64,000 nucleotides of DNA from Flavobacterium gelatinilyticum (GCF_027111295.1 NZ_CP114287.1:3286001-3350000), one strand, 5' to 3'; counted from the first letter of the stretch, positions 18,240-26,549 are shown. The notes: generated from the letters alone by a model not told the origin. Numbers and translations are program-made.

Positions 18240-18719
18240 ATGACTCACGAAGTACATATATATACTGACGGCGCTGCTAAAGGAAATCCCGGAAACGGCG
18301 GCTACGGAGTGGTGATGGAATTGGTGGGGACACCACATAAAAAAGAATTCTACGAAGGCTTCCGCCTTACAACAAATAACAGAATGGAACTTCTGGCTGT
18401 AATTGTAGGTCTTGAAAAACTCAAAAAACCGAATATGAAAGTGCTTGTAGTTTCGGATTCTAAATATGTTGTGGATTCTGTTGAAAAAAAATGGGTTCTG
18501 GGCTGGGAGAAAAAAAAGTTCGCCGGCAGAAAAAACTCTGATCTATGGAAACGCTTTCTAATTGCATACCGCAAACATCAAGTTGACTTTAAATGGATAA
18601 AAGGTCACAATAACCATCCTCAAAACGAACGCTGCGATCAATTGGCTGTTATGGCATCTATGCAGCCCAATCTTTCTATTGATTCTTTTTATGAAACAAC
18701 CGATTCTAAATTGATATAA
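18240..18719 (+). CDS. rnhA: Ribonuclease HI
   Basis: A 159-residue enzyme that removes the RNA strand of RNA-DNA hybrids. The four acidic residues of the DEDD site are visible in YTDGAAKGNPG, TTNNRMELLAVI, VVSDSKYV and NERCDQLA. The handle helix WEKKKFAGRKNSDLWKRF is intact. The start has no strong ribosome-binding site, normal for this group. It follows purN and ends 4 bases before a convergent hairpin terminator shared with the DUF6249 gene. Confidence 0.95.
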   Translation: MTHEVHIYTDGAAKGNPGNGGYGVVMELVGTPHKKEFYEGFRLTTNNRMELLAVIVGLEKLKKPNMKVLVVSDSKYVVDSVEKKWVLGWEKKKFAGRKNSDLWKRFLIAYRKHQVDFKWIKGHNNHPQNERCDQLAVMASMQPNLSIDSFYETTDSKLI

Positions 18720-18722
18720 AAA

Positions 18723-18760
18723 AATAACGTATCGAAAACCAAGGTTCACGATACGTTATT
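18723..18760. terminator. Bidirectional terminator between rnhA and the DUF6249 gene
   Basis: A perfect 12-bp inverted repeat (AATAACGTATCG / CGATACGTTATT) with a 14-base loop that itself contains AACC-AA-GGTT. It separates two convergent genes. Confidence 0.75.
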
Positions 18761-18777
18761 AGCACTAACTTAAATTT

Positions 18778-19128
18778 TTATTCCTCTTTGTCCAGATCTT
18801 TTGCCGTTTTAAATCCGGTTAAAAGTCCTATACCTGCCATTATAAATATAATCGAAGGATAAACCGCACCATCATTAAGAGTTGTGTAGGTCGTAATTAA
18901 TAAAGCAATAAAAATTCCGATACCGCTTCCTATTAATAAGAAAGCCAGATTTACAACAAAGATTTTCCATGCAGCAACGCCTTTTCCTGTTCCTTTTAAA
19001 AATATACTCGCATCTACTCCTTTTTCTATAAGTGCCAGACGTTCTCTGTTCCTTGTTGAATAAATAAGATATACAATTCCGAAGATCATTGCGAAAAGGC
19101 TGACTGGTACTAAAATTTGTGGTCCCAT
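18778..19128 (-). CDS. DUF6249 family small membrane protein
   Basis: The 116-residue protein has an N-terminal membrane helix (ILVPVSLFAMIFGIVYLIY), a basic loop with RERLALIEKGVDASIF, and two further helices. The RERLALIEKG pattern after the first helix is the DUF6249 hallmark. These proteins are usually beside ECF sigma/anti-sigma genes, as here (divergent from the sigma gene). The function is unknown; a role in the envelope stress output of that sigma factor is an inference from position. Confidence 0.8.
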   Translation of the reverse strand: MGPQILVPVSLFAMIFGIVYLIYSTRNRERLALIEKGVDASIFLKGTGKGVAAWKIFVVNLAFLLIGSGIGIFIALLITTYTTLNDGAVYPSIIFIMAGIGLLTGFKTAKDLDKEE

Positions 19129-19331
19129 AATTTTATATTTTTTTTAATTGATTGATACTCCATATGACGACAGCTTTTAAATTGAGGTTACAACTAAAAT
19201 GAAAAAAAATCATTTTTTTTTCATTCCCAATTACAAAACTCTATGAATTTTAAATTCAACCTGAACTGTACAGTTTAATTACTTTAAATTTGATTTATTA
19301 AAGCTTTGGAATTTATTTTTTCAAAATTCTT

Positions 19332-19357
19332 GTAACCTAAACAAACATCTTGTCGTC
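19332..19357 (+). promoter_or_regulatory. Candidate ECF-sigma-dependent promoter
   Basis: The pattern TGTAAC at 19331-19336, then 17 bases, then CGTC at 19354-19357 matches the common ECF promoter shape (AAC ... CGTC). It ends 9 bases before the sigma start codon, which suggests autoregulation with a very short leader. Confidence 0.45.
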
Positions 19358-19366
19358 CTATATAAT

Positions 19367-19954
19367 ATGAGTACATTACATGATCAACATTATATCGACA
19401 AAATCCTGCAGGGCGAAACCAATGCTTTTGCAGTACTCGTTGATCGTTATAAGGATATGATCTTTTCTTTGTCTCTGAAAATGATGAAAAATAAGGAAGA
19501 AGCCGAAGAGGCGGCACAGGATACTTTTATAAAAACATTCAATTCCCTAAGCAAATTTAAAGGCGATTCTAAATTTTCAACATGGATTTATAAAATATCT
19601 TATAATACATGCCTGGATCGTTTAAAGAAAAACAAAAAAGAAGAAAACAACATTTCAATTGATGAATTTTCTTCTCATTTAATTAAAACAATGGACAATG
19701 CTTTATCGGCATTAGAAGATAAAGAAAAAAGGCAGACCATTCAAAATTGTTTAAATCTGCTTCCCCGAGAAGAAAATTTCCTGCTGACTTTGTTTTATTT
19801 TGAAGAACAGAATTTAGAGGAAATTGGAAAAATAATGAATATAAACGCTAATAATGTCAAAGTAAAATTATTTAGGAGCCGACAAAAATTAGCCGTAATT
19901 TTGAAAAAGCAGTTAGAACCGGAAATAATAGAGTGTTATGAAAGAGAGCGATAA
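19367..19954 (+). CDS. ECF-type RNA polymerase sigma factor (sigma-70 family)
   Basis: The 195-residue protein contains region 2 (AFAVLVDRYKDMIFSLSLKMM, EEAEEAAQDTFIKTFNSL, FSTWIYKISYNTCLDRLKK) and region 4 (QTIQNCLNLLPREENFLLTLFYFEEQNLEEIGKIM, partly shown, with HTH NNVKVKLFRSRQKL). There is no region 1 or 3, as usual for ECF factors. Its C terminus overlaps the start of the next gene by 17 bases, so sigma and anti-sigma are translationally coupled. An ECF-like promoter lies just upstream, pointing to a self-regulated stress regulon. Confidence 0.93.
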   Translation: MSTLHDQHYIDKILQGETNAFAVLVDRYKDMIFSLSLKMMKNKEEAEEAAQDTFIKTFNSLSKFKGDSKFSTWIYKISYNTCLDRLKKNKKEENNISIDEFSSHLIKTMDNALSALEDKEKRQTIQNCLNLLPREENFLLTLFYFEEQNLEEIGKIMNINANNVKVKLFRSRQKLAVILKKQLEPEIIECYERER

Positions 19955-20333
19955 AAACTTAGAAAATCTTATTGATAAAATGATGGCAGAAGAAACCCTT
20001 CAATCACCATCTGCCAACTTTACTTCAAATATAATGTCTCAGATTCTGGTTTCTGAAAAAGCAAAAGCAAAACCATACAAGCCATTGATTTCGAACTTAG
20101 TATGGATTTTCATTGGAGTTGTTTTATTGTTTTTAGCCGGATATTATACCTTTTTTACGGGTACTGAGAATAATCTTGAAACAGGAAAATCATATTCGGA
20201 TAAAATTGCTGCTGTCTTCTCCGGAATTCATTTTTCGCAAACCATATTCTATGCAGTTTTAATTGTATCTTTTATGACTCTGGTTCAGGTTGGGGTTTTA
20301 AAAAATTATTTTGATAAGAAGTACGAGTTGTAA
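19938..20333 (+). CDS. Putative anti-sigma factor, membrane protein
   Basis: A 131-residue protein with a soluble N-terminal helix region (DKNLENLIDKMMAEETLQSPS), a first membrane helix (LVWIFIGVVLLFLAGYYTFF) and a second near residue 105 (FYAVLIVSFMTLVQVGVL). No zinc-binding HxxxCxxC is present, so it is not a classical ZAS anti-sigma. The role is inferred from the 17-base overlap with the sigma gene. The N-terminal 45 residues would bind sigma in the cytoplasm. Confidence 0.65.
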   Translation: MKESDKNLENLIDKMMAEETLQSPSANFTSNIMSQILVSEKAKAKPYKPLISNLVWIFIGVVLLFLAGYYTFFTGTENNLETGKSYSDKIAAVFSGIHFSQTIFYAVLIVSFMTLVQVGVLKNYFDKKYEL

Positions 20334-20350
20334 TTCCATTTTTAAAAGAA

Positions 20351-20523
20351 ATGAAAAATAAACCGGCGTTTTTTAAAAGCATTCCAGGAGCAAAAAGAAT
20401 GTACGCGTATTTCCTTTTAATGCTTTTGTTTTTTCTTACTGGTAATGCGTCTGCAATCCCGCGTTTTCCGACTCTAAAGAACCTATGAAAGATGCAATCA
20501 ATTGGATAAAAAATATTAATTAA
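20351..20523 (+). pseudogene. Small secreted peptide gene, apparently split by a -1 frameshift
   Basis: From the ATG at 20351 the frame gives 45 residues: a basic start (MKNKPAFFKSIPGAKRM), a hydrophobic core (YFLLMLLFFLTG) and an AxA signal-peptidase site (NASA), then only a 10-residue tail IPRFPTLKNL and a stop at 20486. Reading from 20455 in the -1 frame, directly at the cleavage site, gives a plausible 22-residue mature peptide (NPAFSDSKEP...) ending at 20521-20523. A frameshift at about 20455 would therefore restore a signal-peptide/mature-peptide layout of about 57 residues. It lies 17 bases after the anti-sigma gene. This may be a real decay, a sequencing error or chance. Confidence 0.4.
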
Positions 20524-20700
20524 TAAAGAGCATTTTTAAGAAGCTGTAAAATAATCGCATTTTTTTTCAAAAAAGTTGCAGCTTAACTCTAAAAAACCTA
20601 TTTTAAACTCAGAAAAAATCAATTTTAACCAATTCATTTACAATAGTTTTACTTCGAAAACGTTGTCATTTTTTTAAGAAAATTTTGCGAACCTAAACCG

Positions 20701-20731
20701 TTGCAAGATTGTAACTTATGAAGTATCTTTG
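20701..20731 (+). promoter_or_regulatory. Bacteroidota-type promoter of the PfkB kinase gene
   Basis: TTG at 20701, 20 bases, then TATCTTTG at 20724-20731 match the TTG/TAnnTTTG consensus; the kinase ATG follows 23 bases later. Confidence 0.65.
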
Positions 20732-20754
20732 CACCCTAATTCGAAATTCATAAA

Positions 20755-21678
20755 ATGAATAAACTATTGATTGTTGGAACAGTTGCTTTCGACGCGATTG
20801 AAACTCCTTTCGGAAAAACAGATAAAATTTTAGGTGGTGCTGCAACCTACATCGGATTATCAGCGTCATTTTTTAACTTGCAATCGGCCATTGTTTCTGT
20901 AGTTGGCGACGATTTTCCTCAAGAACATTTAGATTTATTGACTTCAAAAAATATCGATATCTCCGGTATCGAAATTGTAAAAGGAGGAAAAACCTTTTTC
21001 TGGAGCGGTTTGTACCACAACGATTTAAATTCAAGAGATACTTTAGTTACTGAATTGAACGTTTTAGCTGATTTTCAGCCAAAAGTTCCTCAAAACTACA
21101 AAGATGCTGACGTTGTAATGTTAGGAAACTTACACCCATTAGTACAAAGCAGTGTTTTAGATCAATTAGAAAAAAAACCAAAATTAGTTGTTTTAGACAC
21201 AATGAACTTTTGGATGGACTGCGCTCTTCCGGAATTATTAGACGTTATTAAACGTGTAGATGTTATTACAATCAATGACGAAGAAGCAAGACAGCTTTCC
21301 GGTGAATATTCATTAGTAAAAGCGGCTGCGAAAATCCAGGATATGGGACCAAAATATGTGGTGATCAAAAAAGGAGAACACGGAGCACTTTTATTCCACA
21401 ACAGAGAGGTATTCTTTGCACCAGCTTTACCACTAGAAGAGGTTTTCGATCCTACAGGAGCCGGAGACACTTTTGCAGGCGGTTTTTCAGGATTTATTGC
21501 ACAAAGCGAAAACATTTCATTTGGCAACATGAAAAACGCAATTATTTACGGTTCAAATTTAGCCTCGTTCTGCGTAGAAAAATTTGGAACCGAAAGGATG
21601 GAAACATTAAGCAAAGCCGAAGTAGCGATTCGATTACAGCAATTTAAGTCGTTAACTCAGTTTGACATAGAAATATAA
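20755..21678 (+). CDS. PfkB family carbohydrate/nucleoside kinase
   Basis: The 307-residue cytoplasmic kinase has the PfkB N-terminal motif GGAATYIGLSASFF and the C-terminal signature DPTGAGDTFAGGFSGF, which holds the catalytic Asp and anion hole. GLYHNDLN may belong to the lid. The family phosphorylates sugars or nucleosides such as ribose or adenosine. In this group the gene stands before purF, which suggests a purine-related substrate, but the specificity is not visible. It has its own promoter and terminator. Confidence 0.9.
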   Translation: MNKLLIVGTVAFDAIETPFGKTDKILGGAATYIGLSASFFNLQSAIVSVVGDDFPQEHLDLLTSKNIDISGIEIVKGGKTFFWSGLYHNDLNSRDTLVTELNVLADFQPKVPQNYKDADVVMLGNLHPLVQSSVLDQLEKKPKLVVLDTMNFWMDCALPELLDVIKRVDVITINDEEARQLSGEYSLVKAAAKIQDMGPKYVVIKKGEHGALLFHNREVFFAPALPLEEVFDPTGAGDTFAGGFSGFIAQSENISFGNMKNAIIYGSNLASFCVEKFGTERMETLSKAEVAIRLQQFKSLTQFDIEI

Positions 21679-21686
21679 TGCCCAAG

Positions 21687-21712
21687 AGCCTCGATAAAAC
21701 GGGGCTTTTTTT
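21687..21712 (+). terminator. Terminator after the PfkB kinase gene
   Basis: Stem AGCCTCG / CGGGGCT (one G-T pair) with a 6-base loop, then seven T residues. Confidence 0.85.
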
Positions 21713-21760
21713 ATTACGTTAATACACACAACTTACAACAACACACAAAATAAAAAAACA

Positions 21761-23659
21761 ATGAGCGACGCTTTAAAACACGAATGTGGTATAGCCTTAG
21801 TCAGACTTCTTAAACCGCTTGAATATTATAAAGAAAAATACGGAACTGCTTTCTACGGAATCCAGAAGATGTATTTAATGATGGAAAAACAACACAACCG
21901 CGGACAAGACGGAGCGGGATTTGCCAGCATTAAATTTGATGTTGATCCGGGACAGCGATATATCAGCAGAGTGCGTTCTAACCACTCGCAGCCTATTCAG
22001 GACGTTTTTAAACAAATTAATGAGCGCATCAGTGAAGAATTAAAAGCCAATCCGGAACTAGGAGATGATATTAAGGAGCTAAAAGCAAATATTCCATACA
22101 TTGGAGAATTGTTTTTAGGCCACGTTCGTTACGGAACTTTTGGAAAAAACAGCATCGAAAGCGTTCACCCCTTTTTACGTCAGAGCAACTGGATGCATCG
22201 TAATTTAATTTTGGCAGGAAACTTTAATATGACAAATGTTAAAGAACTTTTCCAAAATCTGGTTGAACTTGGACAGCATCCTAAAGAAATGGCTGACACC
22301 GTTACGGTAATGGAAAAAATTGGTCACTTCTTAGACAAAGAAGTTATGCAATTGTATCAAGACTGTAAAGCCGAAGGTTATTCTAAAAAAGATGCTTCTC
22401 CGGTAATTGCAGAACGTCTGGATATTGCCAAAATATTAGCCCGTTCAGCTAAAAACTTAGACGGAGGTTACGCTATGGCCGGTTTATTAGGTCATGGAGA
22501 CGCTTTTGTTTTTAGAGATCCTGCAGGAATTCGTCCAGCTTACTTTTATCAGGATGATGAAGTTGTTGTTGTAGCTTCAGAAAGACCGGTTATTCAGACT
22601 GTATTTAACGTCCCTTTTGACAGTGTTCAGGAAATCGATCCGGGGAATGCCTTGATTATCAAAAAAAACGGAACCGTTACCATGAATCAAATCCTGGAAC
22701 CAACCGTAAAAAAAGCGTGTTCATTCGAAAGAATTTATTTCTCAAGAGGAAGTGATGCCGAAATCTATCAGGAGCGTAAAGATTTAGGTAAATTGATTTT
22801 ACCGGCAGTTCTTAAGGCAATTGACAGCGATACAGACAACACTGTTTTCTCTTATATACCAAATACAGCCGAAACTTCATTTTACGGTTTAGTAGAAGCT
22901 GCACAGGATTTCTTAAACCAAAGAAAGAACAATTACATTCTTGAAAACAGAAACACACTTACTGCAGAAACCCTTCAGGAACTTTTATCTGTAAAAATAC
23001 GCACAGAGAAAGTAGCAATTAAAGATGCTAAACTTAGAACTTTTATCACCGAAGACAGCAGTCGAGACGACTTGGTTGCACACGTTTATGACGTTACATA
23101 CGGCGTTATTAAGCCAGAAGACAACTTAGTTATAATTGACGACAGTATTGTGCGCGGTACGACGCTAAAAATGAGCATTATTAAGATGATGGATCGTTTA
23201 AATCCAAAACGTATTGTTATCGTTTCATCTGCTCCTCAAATTCGTTATCCGGATTGTTACGGAATCGATATGGCAAAACTAGAAGGACTTGTTGCTTTTA
23301 GAGCAGCTTTAACTTTATTAAAAGAGAGAAACTTATATCATATTGTCGATGAAGTATATGCAAAATGTAAAGCACAAGAAAACTTCGCCGATAAAGACGT
23401 TGTAAACTATGTAACTGAAATTTACAATCAGTTTACACAAGAAGAAATATCAGATAAAATCGCGGAAATGTTAAGTTCTCCGGAAATTAACGCCGAAGTA
23501 AAAATTATTTTCCAAACCGTGGAAGATCTTCATAAAGCCTGTCCTAAAAATTTAGGCGACTGGTATTTTACAGGTGACTACCCAACCCCGGGCGGAAATC
23601 GTGTTGTGAACCGTGCCTTTATGAATTTTTACGAAGGAAAAGACGCGCGAGCTTATTAA
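21761..23659 (+). CDS. purF: Amidophosphoribosyltransferase, long Bacteroidota form
   Basis: This enzyme makes phosphoribosylamine from PRPP and glutamine, the committed step of purine synthesis. The N-terminal class II glutamine amidotransferase has its Cys nucleophile at residue 9 (HECGIAL), with LGHVRYGTFG and AGNFNMTN. The C-terminal phosphoribosyltransferase has the PRPP loop VIIDDSIVRGTTLKMSI. The length of 632 is about 130 more than classical PurF, with additional helical segments in the amidotransferase part (residues about 75-105 and 165-210) and a C-terminal extension ending YEGKDARAY. No obvious Fe-S cysteines. The downstream gap contains two repeated RNA-like elements. Confidence 0.88.
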   Translation: MSDALKHECGIALVRLLKPLEYYKEKYGTAFYGIQKMYLMMEKQHNRGQDGAGFASIKFDVDPGQRYISRVRSNHSQPIQDVFKQINERISEELKANPELGDDIKELKANIPYIGELFLGHVRYGTFGKNSIESVHPFLRQSNWMHRNLILAGNFNMTNVKELFQNLVELGQHPKEMADTVTVMEKIGHFLDKEVMQLYQDCKAEGYSKKDASPVIAERLDIAKILARSAKNLDGGYAMAGLLGHGDAFVFRDPAGIRPAYFYQDDEVVVVASERPVIQTVFNVPFDSVQEIDPGNALIIKKNGTVTMNQILEPTVKKACSFERIYFSRGSDAEIYQERKDLGKLILPAVLKAIDSDTDNTVFSYIPNTAETSFYGLVEAAQDFLNQRKNNYILENRNTLTAETLQELLSVKIRTEKVAIKDAKLRTFITEDSSRDDLVAHVYDVTYGVIKPEDNLVIIDDSIVRGTTLKMSIIKMMDRLNPKRIVIVSSAPQIRYPDCYGIDMAKLEGLVAFRAALTLLKERNLYHIVDEVYAKCKAQENFADKDVVNYVTEIYNQFTQEEISDKIAEMLSSPEINAEVKIIFQTVEDLHKACPKNLGDWYFTGDYPTPGGNRVVNRAFMNFYEGKDARAY

Positions 23660-23723
23660 AAAAGTATTAAAAAAAGGTTAATTTGTGCATTTCATCGGTT
23701 TTTTTTGCCGTTCATCCTGTTTC

Positions 23724-23755
23724 TTTGGTAAAAATGAAATGCTGCAATACTTTTG
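23724..23755 (+). promoter_or_regulatory. Promoter of small RNA candidate copy 1
   Basis: TTTG at 23724-23727, 20 bases, TACTTTTG at 23748-23755: both elements and the spacing fit the Bacteroidota consensus. The next gene on this strand is far away, so it should drive the adjacent 77-base element. Confidence 0.6.
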
Positions 23756-23758
23756 AGA

Positions 23759-23835
23759 TACCATAACATTAGTAGGTTAAGTTTATGGTAGATTTGGGGC
23801 AAAAAGGGTGGAAGAAATTCCACCTTTTTTATTTT
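23759..23835 (+). ncRNA. Putative small RNA, copy 1 of a tandem pair
   Basis: The element has a first hairpin (TACCATAA / TTATGGTA, 16-base loop with AGTAGG), a linker GATTTGGGGCAAAAA and a second hairpin (GGTGGAA-GAAA-TTCCACC) followed by TTTTTTATTTT. The layout is promoter, two hairpins, terminator, about 75 nt. Copy 2 lies 187 bases on. The in-frame small ORF starting MVDLGQK is not preserved: all three substitutions between copies change the residue, whereas they preserve pairing. Confidence 0.6.
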
Positions 23836-23945
23836 ATACTACTCACAAGTATTTCTAAAATAACCTATTACTATCACTTTATCGGAAATATTTACCTTTC
23901 GTCTGAAAAGTTTCTTTACTACATACAACTCACATACCTTTACTA

Positions 23946-24022
23946 TACCATAAAATTTAGTAGGTAAGTTTATGGTAGATTTGGGGCAAAAAAGGTGGAA
24001 GATATTCCGCCTTTTTTATTTT
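23946..24022 (+). ncRNA. Putative small RNA, copy 2 of a tandem pair
   Basis: About 72 of 78 aligned columns match copy 1 by eye. The terminator stem reads GGTGGAA / TTCCGCC, in which an A-to-G change gives a G-U pair, and the loop differs (GATA). The upstream -7 element TACCTTTA (23935-23942) is at the same distance from the first hairpin as in copy 1 but departs from consensus in its last base, and no good TTTG lies 20 bases upstream. Copy 2 may be weaker or depend on read-through. Confidence 0.55.
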
Positions 24023-24059
24023 CCAAAATAACCAAATTAAGAAAATGTAAAATGTAGAT

Positions 24060-24101
24060 AAAAAAAATAGACGAACAATCTTTTGCGATCATCCGTCTAT
24101 T
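24060..24101 (-). terminator. Terminator of the superoxide dismutase gene
   Basis: On the minus strand, stem AATAGACG / CGTCTATT with an internal 20-base loop is followed by a T run. It also closes the intergenic gap on the left. Confidence 0.7.
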
Positions 24102-24122
24102 AATATGTCTTTACTTTATTTC

Positions 24123-24734
24123 TTATTTATCTAAAGCAAATCTTCTTGCAACTTCTGTCCAGTTAATTACACTGAAGAAAGCTTCAATATAGTCTGGTCT
24201 TCTGTTTTGGTAGTTTAAATAGTAAGCGTGTTCCCAAACGTCCATTCCTAAGATTGGCGTTCCACCATTACCAGCAACTTCCGGCATTAATGGATTATCC
24301 TGATTTGGAGTTCCTACAACTTCTAATTTACCGCCTTTTTGAACAACTAACCAAGCCCATCCTGAACCGAATTGAGTTGCTCCAGCTTTAGCAAATTTTG
24401 CTTTAAACTCTTCAAATGATCCAAAAGAAGACTCAATAGCAGCTAATAAATCGCCTGTTGGCAATCCTCCTCCGTTTGGAGACATTACAGTCCAGAATAA
24501 ATTGTGGTTGTAGAAACCACCGCCATTGTTACGAACTGCTGCGTTTGATTTATCTAAATTAATTAAGATGTTTTCAATCGTTTTTCCTTCTAAATCTGTT
24601 CCTGCAATTGCTGCATTTAGATTAGTAGTATAAGCATTGTGGTGCTTTGTATGATGGATTTCCATTGTACGCGCATCAATATGTGGTTCTAATGCATCGT
24701 ATGCATAAGGTAATTGTGGTAATTCAAAAGCCAT
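24123..24734 (-). CDS. Superoxide dismutase (Fe/Mn family, Mn-type features)
   Basis: The 203-residue enzyme converts superoxide to oxygen and peroxide. Metal ligands by my count are H27 ([11 protein letters not shown]), H77 ([11 protein letters not shown]), D165 and H169 ([12 protein letters not shown]). The NQDNPLM segment with a Gln is the Mn-type second-sphere pattern (Fe types usually have the Gln elsewhere), so I expect Mn or cambialistic use. No signal peptide, so cytoplasmic. A possible -7 element TAAATTTG lies about 37-44 bases upstream. Confidence 0.95.
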   Translation of the reverse strand: MAFELPQLPYAYDALEPHIDARTMEIHHTKHHNAYTTNLNAAIAGTDLEGKTIENILINLDKSNAAVRNNGGGFYNHNLFWTVMSPNGGGLPTGDLLAAIESSFGSFEEFKAKFAKAGATQFGSGWAWLVVQKGGKLEVVGTPNQDNPLMPEVAGNGGTPILGMDVWEHAYYLNYQNRRPDYIEAFFSVINWTEVARRFALDK

Positions 24735-24873
24735 GGTATTAGGATTTTTATGGTTTATACTAATTTATTCCAAATTTAAACATTTAACTTTGGAATTGAA
24801 AATACTATTTCGTTATAATTCAATTTAATTAATTGATAAATCGACATTTTACAACATAATTTGTTGTAAATCT

Positions 24874-25548
24874 TTATTTTCCGTTGAAAGTTGTCATAGT
24901 ATTTTCTAATCCGGCAGTTCCAAAAGTTTTTATTATTTCGGCTGAAGTTTCTAAACGTTCCGGCAGTTTTGCCTCTTCTTCGGCATTCCACTCTCCTAAA
25001 ACATAATCGATCTGCTGGCCTTTTTTAAATTGATCGCTGATACCAAATCTATAACGGGTATAGTTTTGTGTATTCAGCACCAGATTAATATTTTTAAGTC
25101 CGTTGTGACCACCGTCGCTTCCTTTCGGCTTAATTCTTATAGTTCCGAAAGAAAGATTTAAATCGTCTGTAATTACAAAAATATTTTCTAAAGGTATATT
25201 TTCTTTGTCCATCCAGTATTTTACAGCCTTTCCGCTTAAATTCATATAGGTATTTGGCTTTAGAAGAAAAAAAGTTCTTCCCTTAAATTTATATTCTGCC
25301 ATTGAACCTAATTTCACCGTTTCAAACGAAATCCCTTCTTTTTTAGCTAAAAAATCAAGAACCTTAAACCCAATGTTATGTCTGGTATTAACGTATTCTG
25401 CACCTATATTTCCTAATCCTACGATTAAATATTTTTTACTCACGCTTTTTATGTTGTTTTTGGGGTGTTCGTGAACCTCCGGTTTTATATTGTCTATGTT
25501 CTCTTCGTTTTGTGTTGATGAAAACAGTTTTGTTATCCATTTTATCAT
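24874..25548 (-). CDS. pth: Peptidyl-tRNA hydrolase
   Basis: This 224-residue enzyme releases tRNA from stalled peptidyl-tRNA. The catalytic core starts near residue 40 with KYLIVGLGNIGAEYVNTRHNIGF (Asn and the catalytic His) and continues with FLLKPNTYMNLSGKAV and GSDGGHNGLKNI. The first 38 residues are a polar extension without homology that I can see; there is no in-frame Met close to the core, so the start is kept. A gap of 348 bases separates it from rplY. Confidence 0.95.
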   Translation of the reverse strand: MIKWITKLFSSTQNEENIDNIKPEVHEHPKNNIKSVSKKYLIVGLGNIGAEYVNTRHNIGFKVLDFLAKKEGISFETVKLGSMAEYKFKGRTFFLLKPNTYMNLSGKAVKYWMDKENIPLENIFVITDDLNLSFGTIRIKPKGSDGGHNGLKNINLVLNTQNYTRYRFGISDQFKKGQQIDYVLGEWNAEEEAKLPERLETSAEIIKTFGTAGLENTMTTFNGK

Positions 25549-25697
25549 TTGGCAAAAGTAAGGTTAATTAGGGAATTAGAAAATGTGTCAATTAGATAAT
25601 TTCCTGCTGGTCGTGGTTTGTTTAACCGCAAAGCACGCTAAGATTTACGCAGAGAGCGCGAAGATATTAAAAACTATCTTAGATGTAGACATTCAAA

Positions 25698-25737
25698 AAG
25701 TTCGCAAAGCTTGATTTGGACATAGCTTTGCGAACTT
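25698..25737. repeat. 14-bp perfect inverted repeat
   Basis: AAGTTCGCAAAGCT (25698-25711) and AGCTTTGCGAACTT (25724-25737) with a 12-base loop. No T run follows on either strand, so it is not a standard terminator. Confidence 0.7.
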
Positions 25738-25842
25738 AAAATTTAAATATTGTTTACGCTCCAATTAAAACACCTTAGGGTACTTTGCGGTTAAAAAACA
25801 CTTAGAATCTCAGAAAATTAGCATCTTAGCCACTTAGCACCT

Positions 25843-25874
25843 CAAAAAAAAGCCCCAATCGTAAGATTGAGGCT
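25843..25874 (-). terminator. Terminator of rplY
   Basis: On the minus strand the stem AGCCTCAATC / GATTGGGGCT (one G-T pair, 4-base loop) is followed by eight T residues. Confidence 0.88.
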
Positions 25875-25896
25875 TTTTGTATTGAGTGAAAAAAAA

Positions 25897-26508
25897 TTAT
25901 TTTTTCTTTCCTTTTGCAGGTGCTTTTGCAGCTTTTGCAGCCTCTTGAGCAGCTTTCATAGCAGCACGAGAGATTCTCACTTGACAAACAACTGTGTTGT
26001 CTGGGTGCATAATTTTGTACTCTGGTTTTCCAACTTTAGTAACGTATAATTTGTTACCCATTTCAAGTGGAGTGATGTCAGCTTCAACAAAATCAGGAAG
26101 ATTTGATGGTAAAGCTTTTACTTTTAATTTACGTTGGTTTAAACGTAAAACACCTCCGGCAAGAACACCTTTAGATGTACCAACGATTTTCACAGGAACT
26201 TCCATTGTGATTTCTTTATCATCAAATAATTGGAAGAAGTCAATGTGTAAAATTTTGTCAGATACTGGGTGAACCTGGATGTCCTGTAAAATTGCATTGA
26301 ATGATTTTCCTTTTCCAAGTTCGATCACAACTGTGTGAGCGTTTGGAGTGTAAACCAAGTTTTTGAATGCAGTAACGTCTGCTGAGAAGTGTACTGCCTG
26401 GTTTCCTCCGTATAAAACGCAAGGTACCTGTCCAGCATTACGTAAGGCTTTAGTTGACACTTTACCCACGCTTTCTCTTTCTGATCCTTTAATTGTAATC
26501 GATTTCAT
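25897..26508 (-). CDS. rplY: 50S ribosomal protein L25 (CTC form)
   Basis: The 203-residue protein binds 5S rRNA. It has the L25 core ([28 protein letters not shown] in part) and the longer CTC C-terminal beta domain ([31 protein letters not shown] in part) seen in general-stress forms. The C terminus is an Ala-Lys-Pro-rich tail ([14 protein letters not shown]), a common variable extension. It follows prs in the same direction with 123 bases between, the conserved prs-rplY-pth order. Confidence 0.95.
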   Translation of the reverse strand: MKSITIKGSERESVGKVSTKALRNAGQVPCVLYGGNQAVHFSADVTAFKNLVYTPNAHTVVIELGKGKSFNAILQDIQVHPVSDKILHIDFFQLFDDKEITMEVPVKIVGTSKGVLAGGVLRLNQRKLKVKALPSNLPDFVEADITPLEMGNKLYVTKVGKPEYKIMHPDNTVVCQVRISRAAMKAAQEAAKAAKAPAKGKKK

Positions 26509-26549
26509 TGTAAAAAAAATATAGTTATTAATAAAAAATATTCTGTTTT

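Larger units (their letters stand above)
25549..25896. other. 348-base intergenic region between pth and rplY
   Basis: No gene seen. It carries the 14-bp inverted repeat described separately and many short words of the CGCAAAG/CTTAGC type that are common spacer filler in flavobacterial genomes, and ends with the rplY terminator. Confidence 0.6.

Noticed and set aside
23785..23967. Possible small protein starting MVDLGQK in the first of the two repeated elements
   Set aside because: The second copy has the same start but all three substitutions change residues, while the stem is kept; this fits RNA structure, not protein.
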